Of a DNA stretch of 64,000 bases, positions 31,305 through 43,400 are shown piece after piece (position 1 is the stretch's first letter; every line of letters begins with the position of its first letter). Made by a program: the position numbers and the translations under genes. The notes under the pieces were generated by a model. The model was not told the origin of the DNA, did no database searches, and saw only the letters and a list, made by a program, of their open reading frames with translations. This DNA is from Stagonosporopsis chrysanthemi. Lineage: Eukaryota > Ascomycota > Dothideomycetes > Pleosporales > Didymellaceae. The stretch spans positions 92,298 through 156,297 of the forward strand of contig JAFISE010000069.1 of NCBI GenBank assembly GCA_022560025.1, given 5' to 3'.

Positions 31305-33862
31305 ATGGGGCCGCTACAGGAAGCTCCCGCGCCCTCCGAGCCCGCTGCCCTTGCTCTGGCACAGGAACGTCAATTTGATCGTTTGGGCTGGTGTCCTCAC
31401 CAGTTCCGCCGATTGCAGCAGCAACGCAGCCCAGCCACCCTCCGCTACCTCAGCACTCTCAACCGGCGCAACTACCGTTCCAGCGATCATGGCGTTTGTA
31501 ATGACCGCCCTTGCTGCGTTGCCAACAACGTGAACCCCACAACCTATGTGACAAAGCACACGAACACGTGTTCAGGGTCTTGCTCATTCATTGCTGTCGA
31601 CTACAACCATGTCGTCGACATCATTGCCGCTGGAGGAGTCCCCATCGTTGGCATCCAGATTGATACTGCGTCCACCTCGAGTGAACCAACCTTCCGCTTG
31701 ACTGTCACACCTCGCACCATCTCCACACGCTACACGGTCATCTCACACGTCTGGTGTGATGGACTGGGAAATCCCTTTGCCAATGCTCTCCCAACATGTC
31801 AGATCCAACGTCTATACAAACAGCTGAAGTCCCTGCCGCGCGAAAACGAGAGCGACGTCTTCTCCATAGGCTCTCTCCAGATAGACTGGTGGCGCCAAAG
31901 CTTCGTGCGCAACCCTGAAGACCAGCCGCCGTTGTTCTGGATGGACACGCTATGTATCCCTGTTGACTCAAGGCACGCATTACTTCGGAATAAGGCGATC
32001 AACCAAATGGCATCCATTTACGCCGCAGCTGTTCAGGAGCTTGTGCTAGACGCCGAGCTGATGCAGTGCGAGGCTGGCAGTACTCCGGCACTGGACATCC
32101 TTGCCCGCATAACGTGCTCAGCTTGGATGACGCGCAGCTGGACCTTACAAGAGGGCGTCTTGGCGCGGGAGTGCGTCTTTCAGTTCAGCGACTGCGCTAT
32201 CGATCCAATACACGAATGGTGTCTGTATGGACTTAGGCCAGGAATGCCGACTAGATCCCTCTCCGTGTGCTTTCCACAAGCTACTGACGGGGAGCAATGG
32301 ACCGTGTACGCAGAGCTATACAATGTGCTGTGGGACACCCTACATCATGACTGGAAAACCAACTTTCGCAGAGATCCACCTAAGCCTGTTGAGAGTGCGG
32401 GCTTCTGGGATCTTGGGCGTACTCGTGCCGGCCACGCTGCGAAGAGGACACACCAGCTTCCTAATGTTCAAGGCCTTTCAGGGCGCGACGAACATGGCCT
32501 AGACGCAAGGGGTCACTTGTCATTTGAACTGGGGGAAGAGCAGCGTTTAAAGCAGTTGGTCGACACATGGAACGAACTCATCCATCGCTCGACAACGATG
32601 CCGGAAGATTTGCATGTCATAATTGCTAACTTGTTGGACTTTAACGCTGATGGTGTCATGCGCCTGTCGACCCGCGAAGAGCGCACGAAGGCAATGATTC
32701 TCAGTTTCAAATTACTGCCTGTCTCATTACTCTGGAACACGGGACCAAAATGGCATGATGATAGCAATACAGGCGTTGAGAGCAACAATCGCTGGATGCC
32801 CGTCGAGCCAAGTAAGAGCGAATTGTCACTCACGCCTGTGATGAAAGTCACTGCCGATTGGCTGGAGCTGATTCCCAAGGGTATGACGAATGATGTGCAG
32901 ATCGTTCTCTTGCACGAGAATGGAGTCAAGATCACGGAGCAGAAAAGATTTCTATGTTCAGTTTCATTACAAACATTGTACGATGCGACATTGCTTGGCG
33001 ACCAGCATGGGAGGACCGTAGCAACCTCTTCTAACAGTTCAGATGACGCTCCACATTATCTCCTCGTCGAGCATCTTTCACTGCCAGCTAGGAAATCCCT
33101 GAATGGCGCCTTACTGCGCGGCTTGCCATCTCCCGGACCCAATAAAGACAGTGTGGTCCGGCTCTCGTACATATGCCCTGTCACTTTGCGAGTGCTCCCG
33201 CGAGCCCTCAGTCCGGGCGAGGAACACACCATAGCCCAAATCCTGCCACCTGATACAAAGATTGCCGTAAAATATGGTCTGTCCTCCCGCCGCATCGGCA
33301 AGTCCGCGCAGCAGCATTTCATTTGCCTCTCTACTTATTTGCCTGCCGCAGTACCACGAGCCTCATAACACGTTTCACCAGTAACGCGACTAACTGACCA
33401 CTCTCAGATCGAATCCCCAACTTCAAACCCCTCCCGCGCCGCCTGAACCGGGGCCCAACAGCACAGGGTACCATAGCAGTAATCGTGCTCGCCCCGATCC
33501 CCGTTACGCTAGGAATCGGCTGCCTGGTCGCCTTCATAGTCATCATGGCGCGCCCGCCCCATGAGTTCTCACCGACAGCCCGCGGCCTGCTTGCCGCCTT
33601 CTTCGTTCTCTATTTGGGGAGCGCAATTGTATCCATGGTGGGGTTTTTTTTCCTCTCCGTGTGGATGTATCGAATGTGGCTCGCGTCATTCGAACGCGAG
33701 TGGACTCCGGAAAAGCAGGCGAGTTGGTGGCTGGGATATCTGAGGTTGGAGAACGTGCTGGCGGTCGTGGAGCATGTGGTCGTTACGTGGGCTAGGATGG
33801 GAAGACGTTGGGTTAGGAGATCGCTTGTGTGGGGAGGTAGGCGTGGCGAGCAGGACCTGTAA
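31305..33862 (+). CDS. HET-domain protein with a probable C-terminal membrane anchor
   Basis: Heterokaryon-incompatibility (HET) family member; such proteins act in non-self recognition and cell death or remain uncharacterised. Preferred model: 31305-33276 joined to 33408-33862, 808 residues. The start at 31305 sits just before the family opening (DRLGWCPHQFRRL); the longer frame from 31089 overlaps the neighbour's promoter. The HET block covers YTVISHVWCDGLGNPFANAL, FWMDTLCIPV, INQMASIYA and WMTRSWTLQEGVLA. The 131-nt intron (GTCTGT at 33277, CTAAC/CTGAC at 33390-33398, CTCAG ending 33407) links to a frame with two hydrophobic helices (VIVLAPIPVTLGIGCLVAF; VLYLGSAIVSMVGFFFLSVW). If unspliced, the protein ends at 33368 without them. 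The donor choice is inference. Confidence 0.75.
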
Positions 33863-34355
33863 GTGGTGGGTGAGCAGTGGCCTACATGGATTGTCAAGCT
33901 ATGAAACGTATGGGCTTGTTCACAGTGACCGAGCATCGTGCATGCTTCAGCATAATTTCAGCCTAACGGATGATGTACGTTAGAAGACTGTCACTGTGCA
34001 CACAACCTGTCATGAACTTCTTCCAGCGTCACAAAACGTAACAACCTGGTATAACATCATCAGCAGTTATCTCGAATCAAGCTGGGGATGCAGAAAAGTT
34101 GATTATTGACTACTTTGTGACCTCTCATAGCGCTCCCCCCACGCGTTGAACTCACGTCAGCGTTTAAATCGCAACATCCCATCCCATCCCCCCTCCCGCT
34201 CTCCGCCATTTGAAAAAAACTCTCCAATGAAGTCCAAGAAGAAATAAAGACATGGGTATCGTGGTGTGTAAGGTCATTGCCGATTGCTCCATCCCGCTCG
34301 CACTTAGCGCGACCTCATGGTCGACTGCATGAGCGACAATCGAGGTTCGGGAGGC
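33863..34355. other. Convergent region before pmp3
   Basis: About 490 bases between the 3' ends of the HET gene and pmp3. No supported gene. A short C-rich run lies near 34188-34197. Confidence 0.45.
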
Positions 34356-34605
34356 TTAGTACTTGAGAATGATGTAAAATGCGTGGATGATGCCCTACCA
34401 AGTAATTAGCGCACTGTGCGGAAGAAGCGGTATGGGAGGTAGTCAGTGTGGATGAGGGACGTGGACATACGGGAATGTAACCCAAGATGGTCAGCAGGAT
34501 GTTGATGAAGAAATCGGCATTGCAGCCACGCTCGAGGAAGACACCAAGGGGGGGTATGAAAAAGGCAGCGATGCCCTTGCAAATGTCGGAGCCAGTAACA
34601 CGCAT
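34356..34605 (-). CDS. pmp3: Plasma membrane proteolipid 3 (Pmp3/UPF0057 family)
   Basis: Tiny membrane protein involved in membrane potential and salt or cation stress in fungi. Model: complement of 34356-34394 joined to 34471-34605, 57 residues. It has the family opening DICKGIAAFFIPPLGVFLE and NADFFINILLTILGYIP, forming the first and second membrane helices. The 39-nt last exon supplies GIIHAFYIILKY and the stop. The 76-nt intron has GTATGT and TTGGTAG borders. Without splicing, the frame would run on into an unrelated tail of about 50 residues, so the last exon is well supported. Confidence 0.95.
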
Positions 34606-36183
34606 GTTGGTTTCGGGTTGTTGTATGGAAGCAGTGTGTTGTAGTGGTGTGAGTGTAGAAAGCGTAGATTGGCTTATGTGAAGAACGGAGGCGAAGATGA
34701 ATTCCTACGCAACAGCAGCACTGCAAGCTTATGTACAGCGCGCGGGAGCGACGGAAACGAAAGTCATGCTGGCGTGCTACGTCATCGCACCGGCTGCGGG
34801 CGCACGGGGCCCGGCGCCAGCCCTTTCCTGCGCGCGCCACACCCTGTTTCCCCATGCCCAAAAGCAAGCATCACACCACGAGCGTCTGGCCGCACACCGG
34901 CCTTGCTGGCCAAGTTTTCGCACCAGCCCAGCCGCGCCAGCCCAGTCCGCCGCGTACAGCGGCGTGCGTCACTTGCAGCACGGCAGCGCTGGTATGTACT
35001 GTACATAGAGGCGCAGGCCGCGAGCTTTCGGGGGGGAAGCAAGGCGGCTCTCGGCAGCGATGTGGGACGCGCTCTGCGCCACATTGACGCCACAGCGCCA
35101 CGCGTCGAAACGGGTTTGCATCATCGCAAACAGGTGTTGATGTCAGGGTCGGGGTGTGGCAGGATTTTGCTCCCTTTTGGGCGCCGCAGTGTGTGGCTAG
35201 GGAAAGGTGGAGCACAGCGTGTCCCTGCGGCTGGGGAAAGCTGCTTGATGCCGTAATAGCCGTTTGTGTACGAAGAAGCTCGTTTTTTTGTTAGCCGATC
35301 AGGTTTATATAATGCCGTCAGTCACTCTTTGGTGCGTGCTACAGTTACTACAGAATACAATTAAAACTCGGTTTTAGTTGCTAAGAGAATGGAGAGCAGT
35401 AAACACTACATGTTTGCGCAAGGAGATTTAGTGAAATTGTTGTGGGAGTTGTAGCCAACTTAGTGATCCATTGCCCCCCCCCCCAAACGATCGCTCAAAA
35501 GAAACGAAGCTTCTTTGTAGCGCGCGGCGCCCGAGAAGCATGTTTTGCGTGGGCGGTTCACCGGGTTTGGCCCCGATGATGCATACTGTGAGCCTCATGG
35601 CTGTGCTGGCACGCCGATGGTGTGCATTATTATTTTAAGCACTGGGGTATGCGCGTGCAGGGTTGTGTGGAGGATCGTCCGAGCAAGCCACAGTGTGTGC
35701 GTTGCAGCATCTAGAGCGCTAGCTGACCTCCTTTGAGATTGTCGTTGTGACGTACGAATGCTTTCATAGTTCATGTATGTACGTGTAGGCTGGGGATGCA
35801 TGAGCTTTCTCGTCATACTTGTTCCATGGCTATTACCACGACCACGATACCTTGAGAACGACATGTCCGGGATCCAGGGCCAGTTCCAGCGTAAATTTAT
35901 GATCTGAATTTCCGTACAGGCACGCAGACCTGAGGCTTTGCAGAATATAAGCTTCAGCCGTGAAGCGTTGAGTCCAGGTAGAGCGACATAGCTGTACAAC
36001 GTCTCTGCACACGTCAAGCTATTGGAAAGCATCGCAGGTCTCGGGAACAGACAGCACCCAGTAGTCTTTACCTTTGCAAGAGTCGAGAGTTACAGGATCA
36101 TTTATCCATTCATTCATCAAACTAACCTCGCCTCACTAACAAACAAACAAAAAAGGGTATCACAACTCCACACACTTCCCCCT
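34606..36183. other. Long intergenic region
   Basis: About 1.58 kb with no supported gene. 34720-35240 is GC-rich and likely belongs to the pmp3 promoter side; 35270-36180 is AT-richer. A run of 11 C lies at 35474-35484. Small frames lack recognisable protein character. Confidence 0.4.
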
Positions 36184-36645
36184 CTACTGCGGCGCCTGCT
36201 TCTGCAAATCCGCCTCAACGCCCCTCTGCCTCGCCTTCCCCTCATCATGCTGCTTGCGCGCCTCCTCCTTCTGCGCCTGATTGCCCGTCAACCCCGCAAC
36301 AGCGCCGCCCACCACGCCGCCCACTCGATCCTGCACGCCCTTGCCGAGATCCGCCAGCTGGCCCTGTGCCTCCTGCCCTTTACCCTCGTGGTTCTGGCGG
36401 ATGCCCTCCTGCTTCAGGCCCTCGGCGCCGACAAAGCCGCCCACGCTCTCCTTGAGCGCGCCGACGGATTGGTTCCAGCTGCCTGCACTGCGGTTGGGGT
36501 CGTCTTTGGCGAGGCCGCCGGAGGCGGTCGTGGTGAAGGGCCCGGCTTTGGCGGTCGCGTGCGAGAGGTCTTTCTCTGCGGCGGCTTCGGTCTTGCGGTT
36601 CTCGCCTTGGGCCTGGAAGGGGTGGGTTAGTGAGAGTGTGTGCGA

Positions 36646-36679
<34 letters not shown>

Positions 36680-36682
36680 CGT

Positions 36683-36756
<74 letters not shown>

Positions 36757-36873
36757 GCGACGTGCCTTGTCGGCGGTGCTGCCCGTCAGCGAGCCGAAGG
36801 CGCTCTGCACGGCGCCTGTGGCCTGGTCGAGGTAGCTCTGAGCGGTGGAGGTCTGGTCCTTGTTGGTCGACAT
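36184..36873 (-). CDS. CsbD-like / cruciform-DNA-recognition (Hmp1-type) stress protein
   Basis: Small hydrophilic stress-type protein; the family name in fungi is mismatched base pair and cruciform DNA recognition protein. Model: complement of 36184-36612 joined to 36766-36873, 178 residues. It opens MSTNKDQTSTAQSYLDQATG and continues KAQGENRKTEAA after the splice, with the repeated GxxxQ/GNxxQKEEA blocks of CsbD-like proteins (about residues 110-165). The 153-nt intron has a GC donor (GCACGT at 36765-36760), which is the only border that keeps both the frame and the family sequence. The intron holds a poly-G tract on the plus strand. Because it is a multiple of three with no stop in frame, retained transcripts would encode a long polyproline insert. 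Confidence 0.8.
36647..36755. repeat. Poly-G tract within an intron (33 G, interruption CGT, 73 G)
   Basis: A homopolymer run of G from 36647 to 36679, then C-G-T, then G from 36683 to 36755. On the transcribed minus strand it is poly-C inside the CsbD-like gene's intron. Its exact length is likely uncertain in any assembly. It could form four-stranded G structures on the plus strand. Confidence 0.9.
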
Positions 36874-37563
36874 GGTTGTGGTTGGTGTGGCTTTGATTGT
36901 AGTTGCAGGTAGGTGAGTGGTATAGGCTTGCAGGCTTCAAGAGTTGGTAGTAAAGATGAACCGGCGCTAGGTGTTGTTCTTATATCTTGGGTTTACAGCC
37001 TGCGGTCGCAAACATGTGAATCGCGGCGTCGACGTCATAACCCCCACCTGCGCAGCGAGAACATTCGCGATCTGGCCAACACGCGTCAGACCTGCACACA
37101 GACATGCAGCACACAGTATCCAAACCGAACCCTGGAGATCCGGAGGTCTGACGGAAGTGGCGCCGTCAAACAAGCTTTCTTCTGTCAATCACGCATCCAC
37201 ATGTTGCGGCAATTTCCGGGCATACAGAGGTCATCTGGCATCTAGCACGATCACAACGCAGGATATGATGCAATCGACTCGAGGAGTGTCAAGAAGTGTC
37301 TCGAGGACACTGAACAATGGTCTGTAGATTGGTTTCTGTATGGTACCAAATAATACCCTGGCAGGACGAAAGAGTGTGCGTCAACGAAAAAGGAGATGTG
37401 AAATAATGAAAATGCCCTAGAAGCCAGCCCGTACAGTAACGTCTGCGGGCAAACAGACGTCTGCAGGCATGCAACTTCGTGAGGTCGAAACCCTCCTTGA
37501 GATACGAGAGAGTCCAGGAGCTACTCTTCGTGTGCGAGTTGAGACTGCAGAAAAGCCTCTCGC
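36874..37563. other. Intergenic region upstream of the CsbD-like gene
   Basis: About 690 bases containing the promoter of the CsbD-like gene and the 3' end of the dioxygenase gene. No other gene is supported. Confidence 0.45.
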
Positions 37564-39000
37564 TTACCAGTGGCAGATGCCGCCCTCGCTGTCGTCGACA
37601 CTCCAGGTGCCTGCGAGGCCGACGACTTCAACGGCTCCGTCGAGGCCTTCCTTGACCTTGCCGAGCCTGGCAATGCCAGCATCACCCGGGCCATTGCCGA
37701 GCAGCCGGCGTGCCCAAGCATCAATGGCGGGTTCACCAGTCTCATCGCGGGCTTGCTTTAGGAAGGGGATGAGGGCGGTACCACCGGTACCGCGGAGTGC
37801 TTTGCTGCCACTGCGCTGCACCGTGTTTGCCAGATTGACGGGTTGAGGCTGGTTCATAGCCTGCTTTGGCGCTACCGTCTTGTTCTCGCGGGATTTGATG
37901 ATGATGTAGCGTGACACCAGCTGAATGTGCTTGTCACGGAGTGTCCGCAGCATAGCCAAGCAGGCATCATACGCTGTGGTTAGAGCGCGGTTGTTCCGGT
38001 TTGCTTCGACGAGCTCCCGGATGTTGGCCACGCGCTCAACAGCCTCGAGGAACCTTCGGTGCGGTCCTGGCATGTAATTGCGCATCTCCGCAATGAAGTT
38101 GTTGTTCGGTGCTCCGACTGCAGGTGCGTCTGTTGGCTTGCTGCCGGTTGGGCGGTGCTCTACACCCAGGACAATATCGAAGAACTGGATCACTGAACTC
38201 TGTGCATTGCTGCCACCACCAAACTGGACATACGGTTGCTGGCCCGTTCCATCGTCAAACTTGACTCCGTTCGGCAGACCCGCGTCGGCCATGTTCTTGC
38301 TGCCTGCAAGGAACGGGCGAATGCGGTGATAGAAAACGTGTGGGTCGCAGCTCTCGTACATGCGCTCTAGCAACACACCAATCTCGTCCAGGCGCTCAGC
38401 GAACGTACGAAGGCATTCTGAAACTGCGGCAGTATCGTTGTGTCTGGCAGCTGCAATTGCTTCGATCATCATAGGGATGACAGGTCCTGCACGTGCTTCG
38501 ATTGCCACCGACACCAGGTAGAACCACGATTCGTCCAACGAGCCGGTAAAGGTCATCTGCGTCGCCAAGTTCTCGAGGCTATCAGCTGGCTCGTTCCTGA
38601 AAAGCGGACGCCAATTCCACAGGCAGACGCCAGCATAAGTGGCCACGGCTGGCATTTCGAGGTGCCGACATGTTTCCAGGAAGGGAACAGAGATTGATGG
38701 AGGCACGACATCGGCGGGTCTGTCACCTCCCCAAACGTACGCGTGAGCGAAGAACCCAAGGATGGAGTACGCTCGCTGCCATTCGGGCTGTGTAAGGAGG
38801 AAGTCGGTGGACAGCACGGGCAGAGCATCGATCACCCGCCGAAGTCGCTTAGTAAGGATCAAGCCTTGAAAGTTGCGGACAATGGTCTCCCAAGGCTGAT
38901 AATACTGATCGGGAAGGACGTCAAGTGGAAGCTCCGTAGGCAAGAAGCCATTCTGTGGAGAGACGCCATAGTCGCTTAGCCGGGGTATCGGCGGAAGCAT
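37564..39000 (-). CDS. Indoleamine 2,3-dioxygenase
   Basis: Heme enzyme that opens the indole ring of tryptophan to N-formylkynurenine, the first step of the kynurenine route to NAD. Intron-free, 478 residues, a usual length for fungal forms. It begins MLPPIPRLSDYGVSPQNGFLP. Family landmarks are LGFFAHAYVWGG, PAVATYAGVCLWNW, a distal-pocket region near TGSLDESWFYLVSVAIEA, and the proximal heme histidine in YMPGPHRRFLE. The late segment YIIIKS is the family C-terminal signature. A serine/glycine-rich tail follows. Nothing is missing. trpC lies about 21 kb away, too far to suggest a cluster. Confidence 0.94.
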   Translation of the reverse strand: MLPPIPRLSDYGVSPQNGFLPTELPLDVLPDQYYQPWETIVRNFQGLILTKRLRRVIDALPVLSTDFLLTQPEWQRAYSILGFFAHAYVWGGDRPADVVPPSISVPFLETCRHLEMPAVATYAGVCLWNWRPLFRNEPADSLENLATQMTFTGSLDESWFYLVSVAIEARAGPVIPMMIEAIAAARHNDTAAVSECLRTFAERLDEIGVLLERMYESCDPHVFYHRIRPFLAGSKNMADAGLPNGVKFDDGTGQQPYVQFGGGSNAQSSVIQFFDIVLGVEHRPTGSKPTDAPAVGAPNNNFIAEMRNYMPGPHRRFLEAVERVANIRELVEANRNNRALTTAYDACLAMLRTLRDKHIQLVSRYIIIKSRENKTVAPKQAMNQPQPVNLANTVQRSGSKALRGTGGTALIPFLKQARDETGEPAIDAWARRLLGNGPGDAGIARLGKVKEGLDGAVEVVGLAGTWSVDDSEGGICHW

Positions 39001-40450
39001 TGTGGAGGAGAGCGTTGTGGCAACGATTTCGAGGTAGTGGATCCGAGTAGGTATTTGAGGAAAAGGAAGCTACGGATACGCGCGGGTAACCCTGATGTAG
39101 CGCCCGCTGCCTTTCTAAGCAACGAGAATTTCCAGGCCAAGTTTGCGTCGCGTGATGGAGGCTAACCCCGGTGAGCTTTCTGGAAGGGCAGCCCTGGGCC
39201 GCGCGGCGGTTTCCGAGCACGATCGGTAAAAGTAGAATTCTGTGCCTGCAGAAGTAAAGAGGGGATTGCTGCAGGAGGACCGGATCGTCCTGGCTATATT
39301 GTGCGGGAGAAAGGAGAGTTGCTGAGGTGTGTGTGGGGGACTACTGAAGCGGAGTGGGTGGTACCATGGTTTTGGGTGTATTCTTAGTTCGCCTATAGTT
39401 GGGAGCACCGGAGGCAACAAGGCAATGGCGACCTAGATCTTACAAAGGCTATGTTTCGAAGGCAAAAGAAACACACGTGCAAGAAGGCGTTGCAGACTCT
39501 CTCACTCTTACGGGTCCGCGGCCGATGAGAAAAGAAAACCCTGCGCATGATCGATCGGGCAATCAGCCGATGCAATGAAATGTTGCAAGGCGTCAGCGAT
39601 TACTCGAATTCGTTGTTGCCAGAATGTCCGAAATCTAGACAAACATTAGCAATCCTGTTACCTAGCGGGAACCAGACAGTCTATGATTTCAACGTTTACA
39701 TGTGGGACCAACAGGCCTTCGGCGAGCCTGCGCTAGCCACATTACGCTCGCGCGTCTTCCACGCGCCAGGGTCCAGTGTTGCGAAATCGCTCTCATGCTT
39801 GGCGTGAACAGTGTTTGTTGAGGGTTACAGGTGCAAGCCCAAAACCCAACAGACAACACAGGGCTGTCATGTGTATGGAAGCAAATACAGTCTACTCCAC
39901 ACAGACCCCCTGTCTGGTCTGCACGTATCTGAGACGGGGGGATATGTATGTCAGGAGAAGAAGCACTTCCCATCCATTTGTCCGTGCGCTAGAGCAAGCG
40001 CTAGAACGCCGCCTAGAGCTTGAGGGCTGCAGATCAGGTACACACCGAATGCACATGCACTGCAAGTCAAGGCTGTGAACAGTGAGACACGCGAGCAACA
40101 CGTCGCAGTGTGTAAACCTTTGTATATCCCGTAGGCCGTCACCACATCATCGTGTTCCCGCCTATATCCAATAGCCCTCATCGTCCCTCCAGATGAAGAT
40201 AAAGCCACAGCTTTTCTGGGTATAACATCTACAATGAATGCATGCGAAAGGAAGATACATAACAAGCTCTGCGATGCGCAAAGCTGAACCGTCCGCGCCA
40301 CCCTCAGACCGTTATTAGATAGTTGTAAGTACTCATGATATGCTGACATAGCTGGCTGGTGCCATAAGGTTATAACGCTGATCCGATTCGTAACGACTAG
40401 CGCGTTTTCTGCTTTACTTTATCAGTGATACGAGCAGTGGTATTTGAATA
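39001..40450. other. Long intergenic region between the dioxygenase and the kinase
   Basis: About 1.45 kb. The part near 39001 is the promoter side of the dioxygenase. Several short frames (for example 39547-39807 on the plus strand) show no family features. I see no RNA gene or repeat. Confidence 0.4.
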
Positions 40451-43400
40451 TTAACGTACAAGACTGGCGATGGCCGCCGCTGAGGCAAGGTCAGGCTTGC
40501 CAGAAACACTGCGCTGCGCAACGCGAGGAAGATTACTTGCAGCGCTGGCTGGGGCCCCGTTGGCCGCTCGCTTGACCCCCGCTCCACCGGGGCCGGGCGG
40601 GCCACTGACCGTCGAGTGGCGTCGAGGCGCGTTGGTCTTGACCGGGGAACTGCTTGGCACCCGTTGGTTGTTGTTGGCTGTGGTGCCATTTTTGGCGCTT
40701 GGCCCAGGAGGCTCAGGAAGGGGCCGCACCCGGGGTTGCGGAGCCTGAGCAACCGGTGCTCTCTTCACGGGGGATGCAGTGTTCACAGGAGGATTGCCGA
40801 TGGGTCGTCGTCCGGCGTTCCTGCGAACTCCAGTAATGAATTCGTGCTGCATTGCCTCGTCCGGACGCATGCGGCGCTCTGGATCCCACCGTAGACAGCG
40901 TGCAATGAAGTCTAAGAAGGCTTCGTCATCACATTTGAGTGCTTGCTGCAAGGTTTTCGAGCTTGGTCGGCGCCGGCGCCCCTTGGTCGAGACAGTAACC
41001 CTTGGTTTTCCAAGTGAGTCGAAGAAGAGCTTTTTCCTGCTGCTCTTCTCGATAAGGTGTTTTTCCGGAGGTCCAAAGATCTCCATGATACAAGCAAGTT
41101 GTTCTTGCTCGTTCTCGCCAGGGAAGATGGGGTAGCCGGTGAGGAGCTCTGCGAGGATACAGCCGAGACTCCACATATCGATCGGCAGGCCATAGCTCAT
41201 ACCCAGTATAACTTCTGGCGAACGATAGAAGCGCGACTGGATGTAAGTATAGACCTTCTCGTTCTCGAAACAGCTAGATCCAAAGTCAATGACCTTGATC
41301 TCCGAGTGCAGTGGATGCGCGAGCAGAATGTTCTCGGGTTTCAGATCGCAATGAATCACCCGCTGACTCTTCAGGAGAACCAGAGAGCTCAGCATCTGCT
41401 TGCAGAAACGGCGAATAAGACGCGTAGAGAAGCCCTTGAACTCATATGCCTTGATGAACTCGTACAAGTTCATGCCAAGAAGCTCGGTAGATATGCAGAG
41501 ATGTCCACGGAAGTAGAAGCTCTGGGTGAAGTTGATCATGCTGTGCTTGTTATCGGGATCCTGGTGAATAGAGTTAGCGGAGCGATTAGATGAACAGATG
41601 GTAAACGTACCCATTCGCGCAGCTTTTGCAAGATGTTAACTTCGATCAAAGCCTGCTGATGGAATCGCTTCTTGTTGCGGATAATCTTGATGGCCACAAG
41701 GCCTCCTGTCTTGTGATCGACGCAGCGCACGACCTGTCCAAAGCTGCCCTTGCCAAGCAAGTCGACGACCTCGTACCGATAGGCGAGATGGTCGCCAAAG
41801 ACTATGTTGTAGTCGCCGCGATCGTCATCATATCCAAAGTTGGCTGTCTGCGCGTTGAGGTCACCGACATGTTTCTTGGCATTCTTCGTGCCGCAGAAAT
41901 AGACTTCTTTGTAGTCGATAATCTCGCCTCTTTCAAAGATGTTCAAATTGACCATTTGCAGAGCCTGTGCTGGCGTGACGCGTTCTTGAGGCACAGCGCG
42001 CTTGCGAAGTGCATCAACGTCACGTGCCGCATTCTCGAAGTCCTTGCGCTTAGAAGCAAGCTTCTTCATCTCCTCGTCCGCCATCAGGTCATCTCTGTCG
42101 AGATTTGGATCCAAATTGCGTGCCCTAAGTACGTTCGAGGAACCCTTTGAGCCGAGCATTCTCTGCATTGATGGCAGAATCGACGAGCTTGGTTTTGCAG
42201 AAGGCTGGCTGGCTCCTGTTGCATTGTAGCCCGATGCTGTCTTCGATACAGGGGCCTTCGAAATCTTGCGTGCGGAGATTGCGTCTGAATCATTTTCAGT
42301 GGCGATCGTGGCGGCGGACGGCTTACGTCGACCAACTTCTTGCGACGGGCGCGTACGACTCGCGTTAGATTCCGGAGTTGGGCTCGTGTTGATGGCGCCA
42401 CTCCAAGTCGCTGAAGCTGGCAAACGAGGTGGAGGCATGTCGCTGTGTTTCGGTGGAGGAGGTGCAGCAGCATCTGCTTGCTGATTGCCTTTGCGGTTTG
42501 GCTGGTTTTGAGAAGGATGAGACGCTGTTTTCGAGTTGCTTCGCCGCCAACCGCCCAGACTCAATTTACGCCTGAGTGACGTACCCGATGAAGGGGTCTC
42601 CGGCTCTGTCGAGGTGGACGTCTGCGTAGAGTCGATCGTGTTGCTCTTTTTCAGGGGGAGTACGCCAGTGGCTTTCATATTTTGTAACTCGACATCCTTC
42701 TCATTGGATTGAAACTCGCCGCTCGGGCGGGATTGCAGTCGAGTGAACTCGTCACTACCCTTCGACAACGAGGTCGAAGAAAACGGAGTCGTGGTTGTCT
42801 GTCGCCCGGGAAGCAGAGTCGGGACTGGCATCGAGGCTATTCCATTTTGTGTGCTGTCCTTTGCATCTTGGCCCCCTCGCAGGTTGATGGCGGAGCTGCT
42901 GCTGCGGATGTGTTTGCCAAAGTCGTACCCACTATAGCCGCCTGAGAAGAAGCTTGTCTTCGAGGCTGTCATCGGTGTGCTGGGTGTCTTGTTTGTGGCG
43001 CGTTTTGGCGGAGGCGTAACAATGCGTTTATCGGCGTCATTGGGACGAGCCGAGAACGAAGAGATACGGTTGCTGACTGGAGTGTCGAGAGGTAATAAAT
43101 TCAACGGTGGCAATCTAATCGGCTGCAAATCCTTCTTGCTCGAATGTTGCATTGTCGGCGTCCTGTCGGCTTCTGCGCTGGCGCCTACGGTGAGACCACG
43201 TCTATGCCTAATAGATCCAGTGCTGGAGTTCAGATGTGACGTCTCGTTGCCCACGCGCTCGGACCCTCGATTCGCATACGTATGCTGATTGCCCGGAGGC
43301 GGTTGGTTCGTTAGGGACGAAGGGGTGCTGGGCTTCGCGCCTGCAGTCGAGAATGAGAATGTCTGGCGCTCAGGGTCTTTTGGCGATTCGTAGGCCTTGG

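Noticed and set aside
36630..36912. Poly-glycine frames on the plus strand
   Set aside because: They come only from the G homopolymer and have no other coding character.
39547..39807. 87-codon plus-strand frame
   Set aside because: No family match, no splice context and ordinary composition; probably chance.
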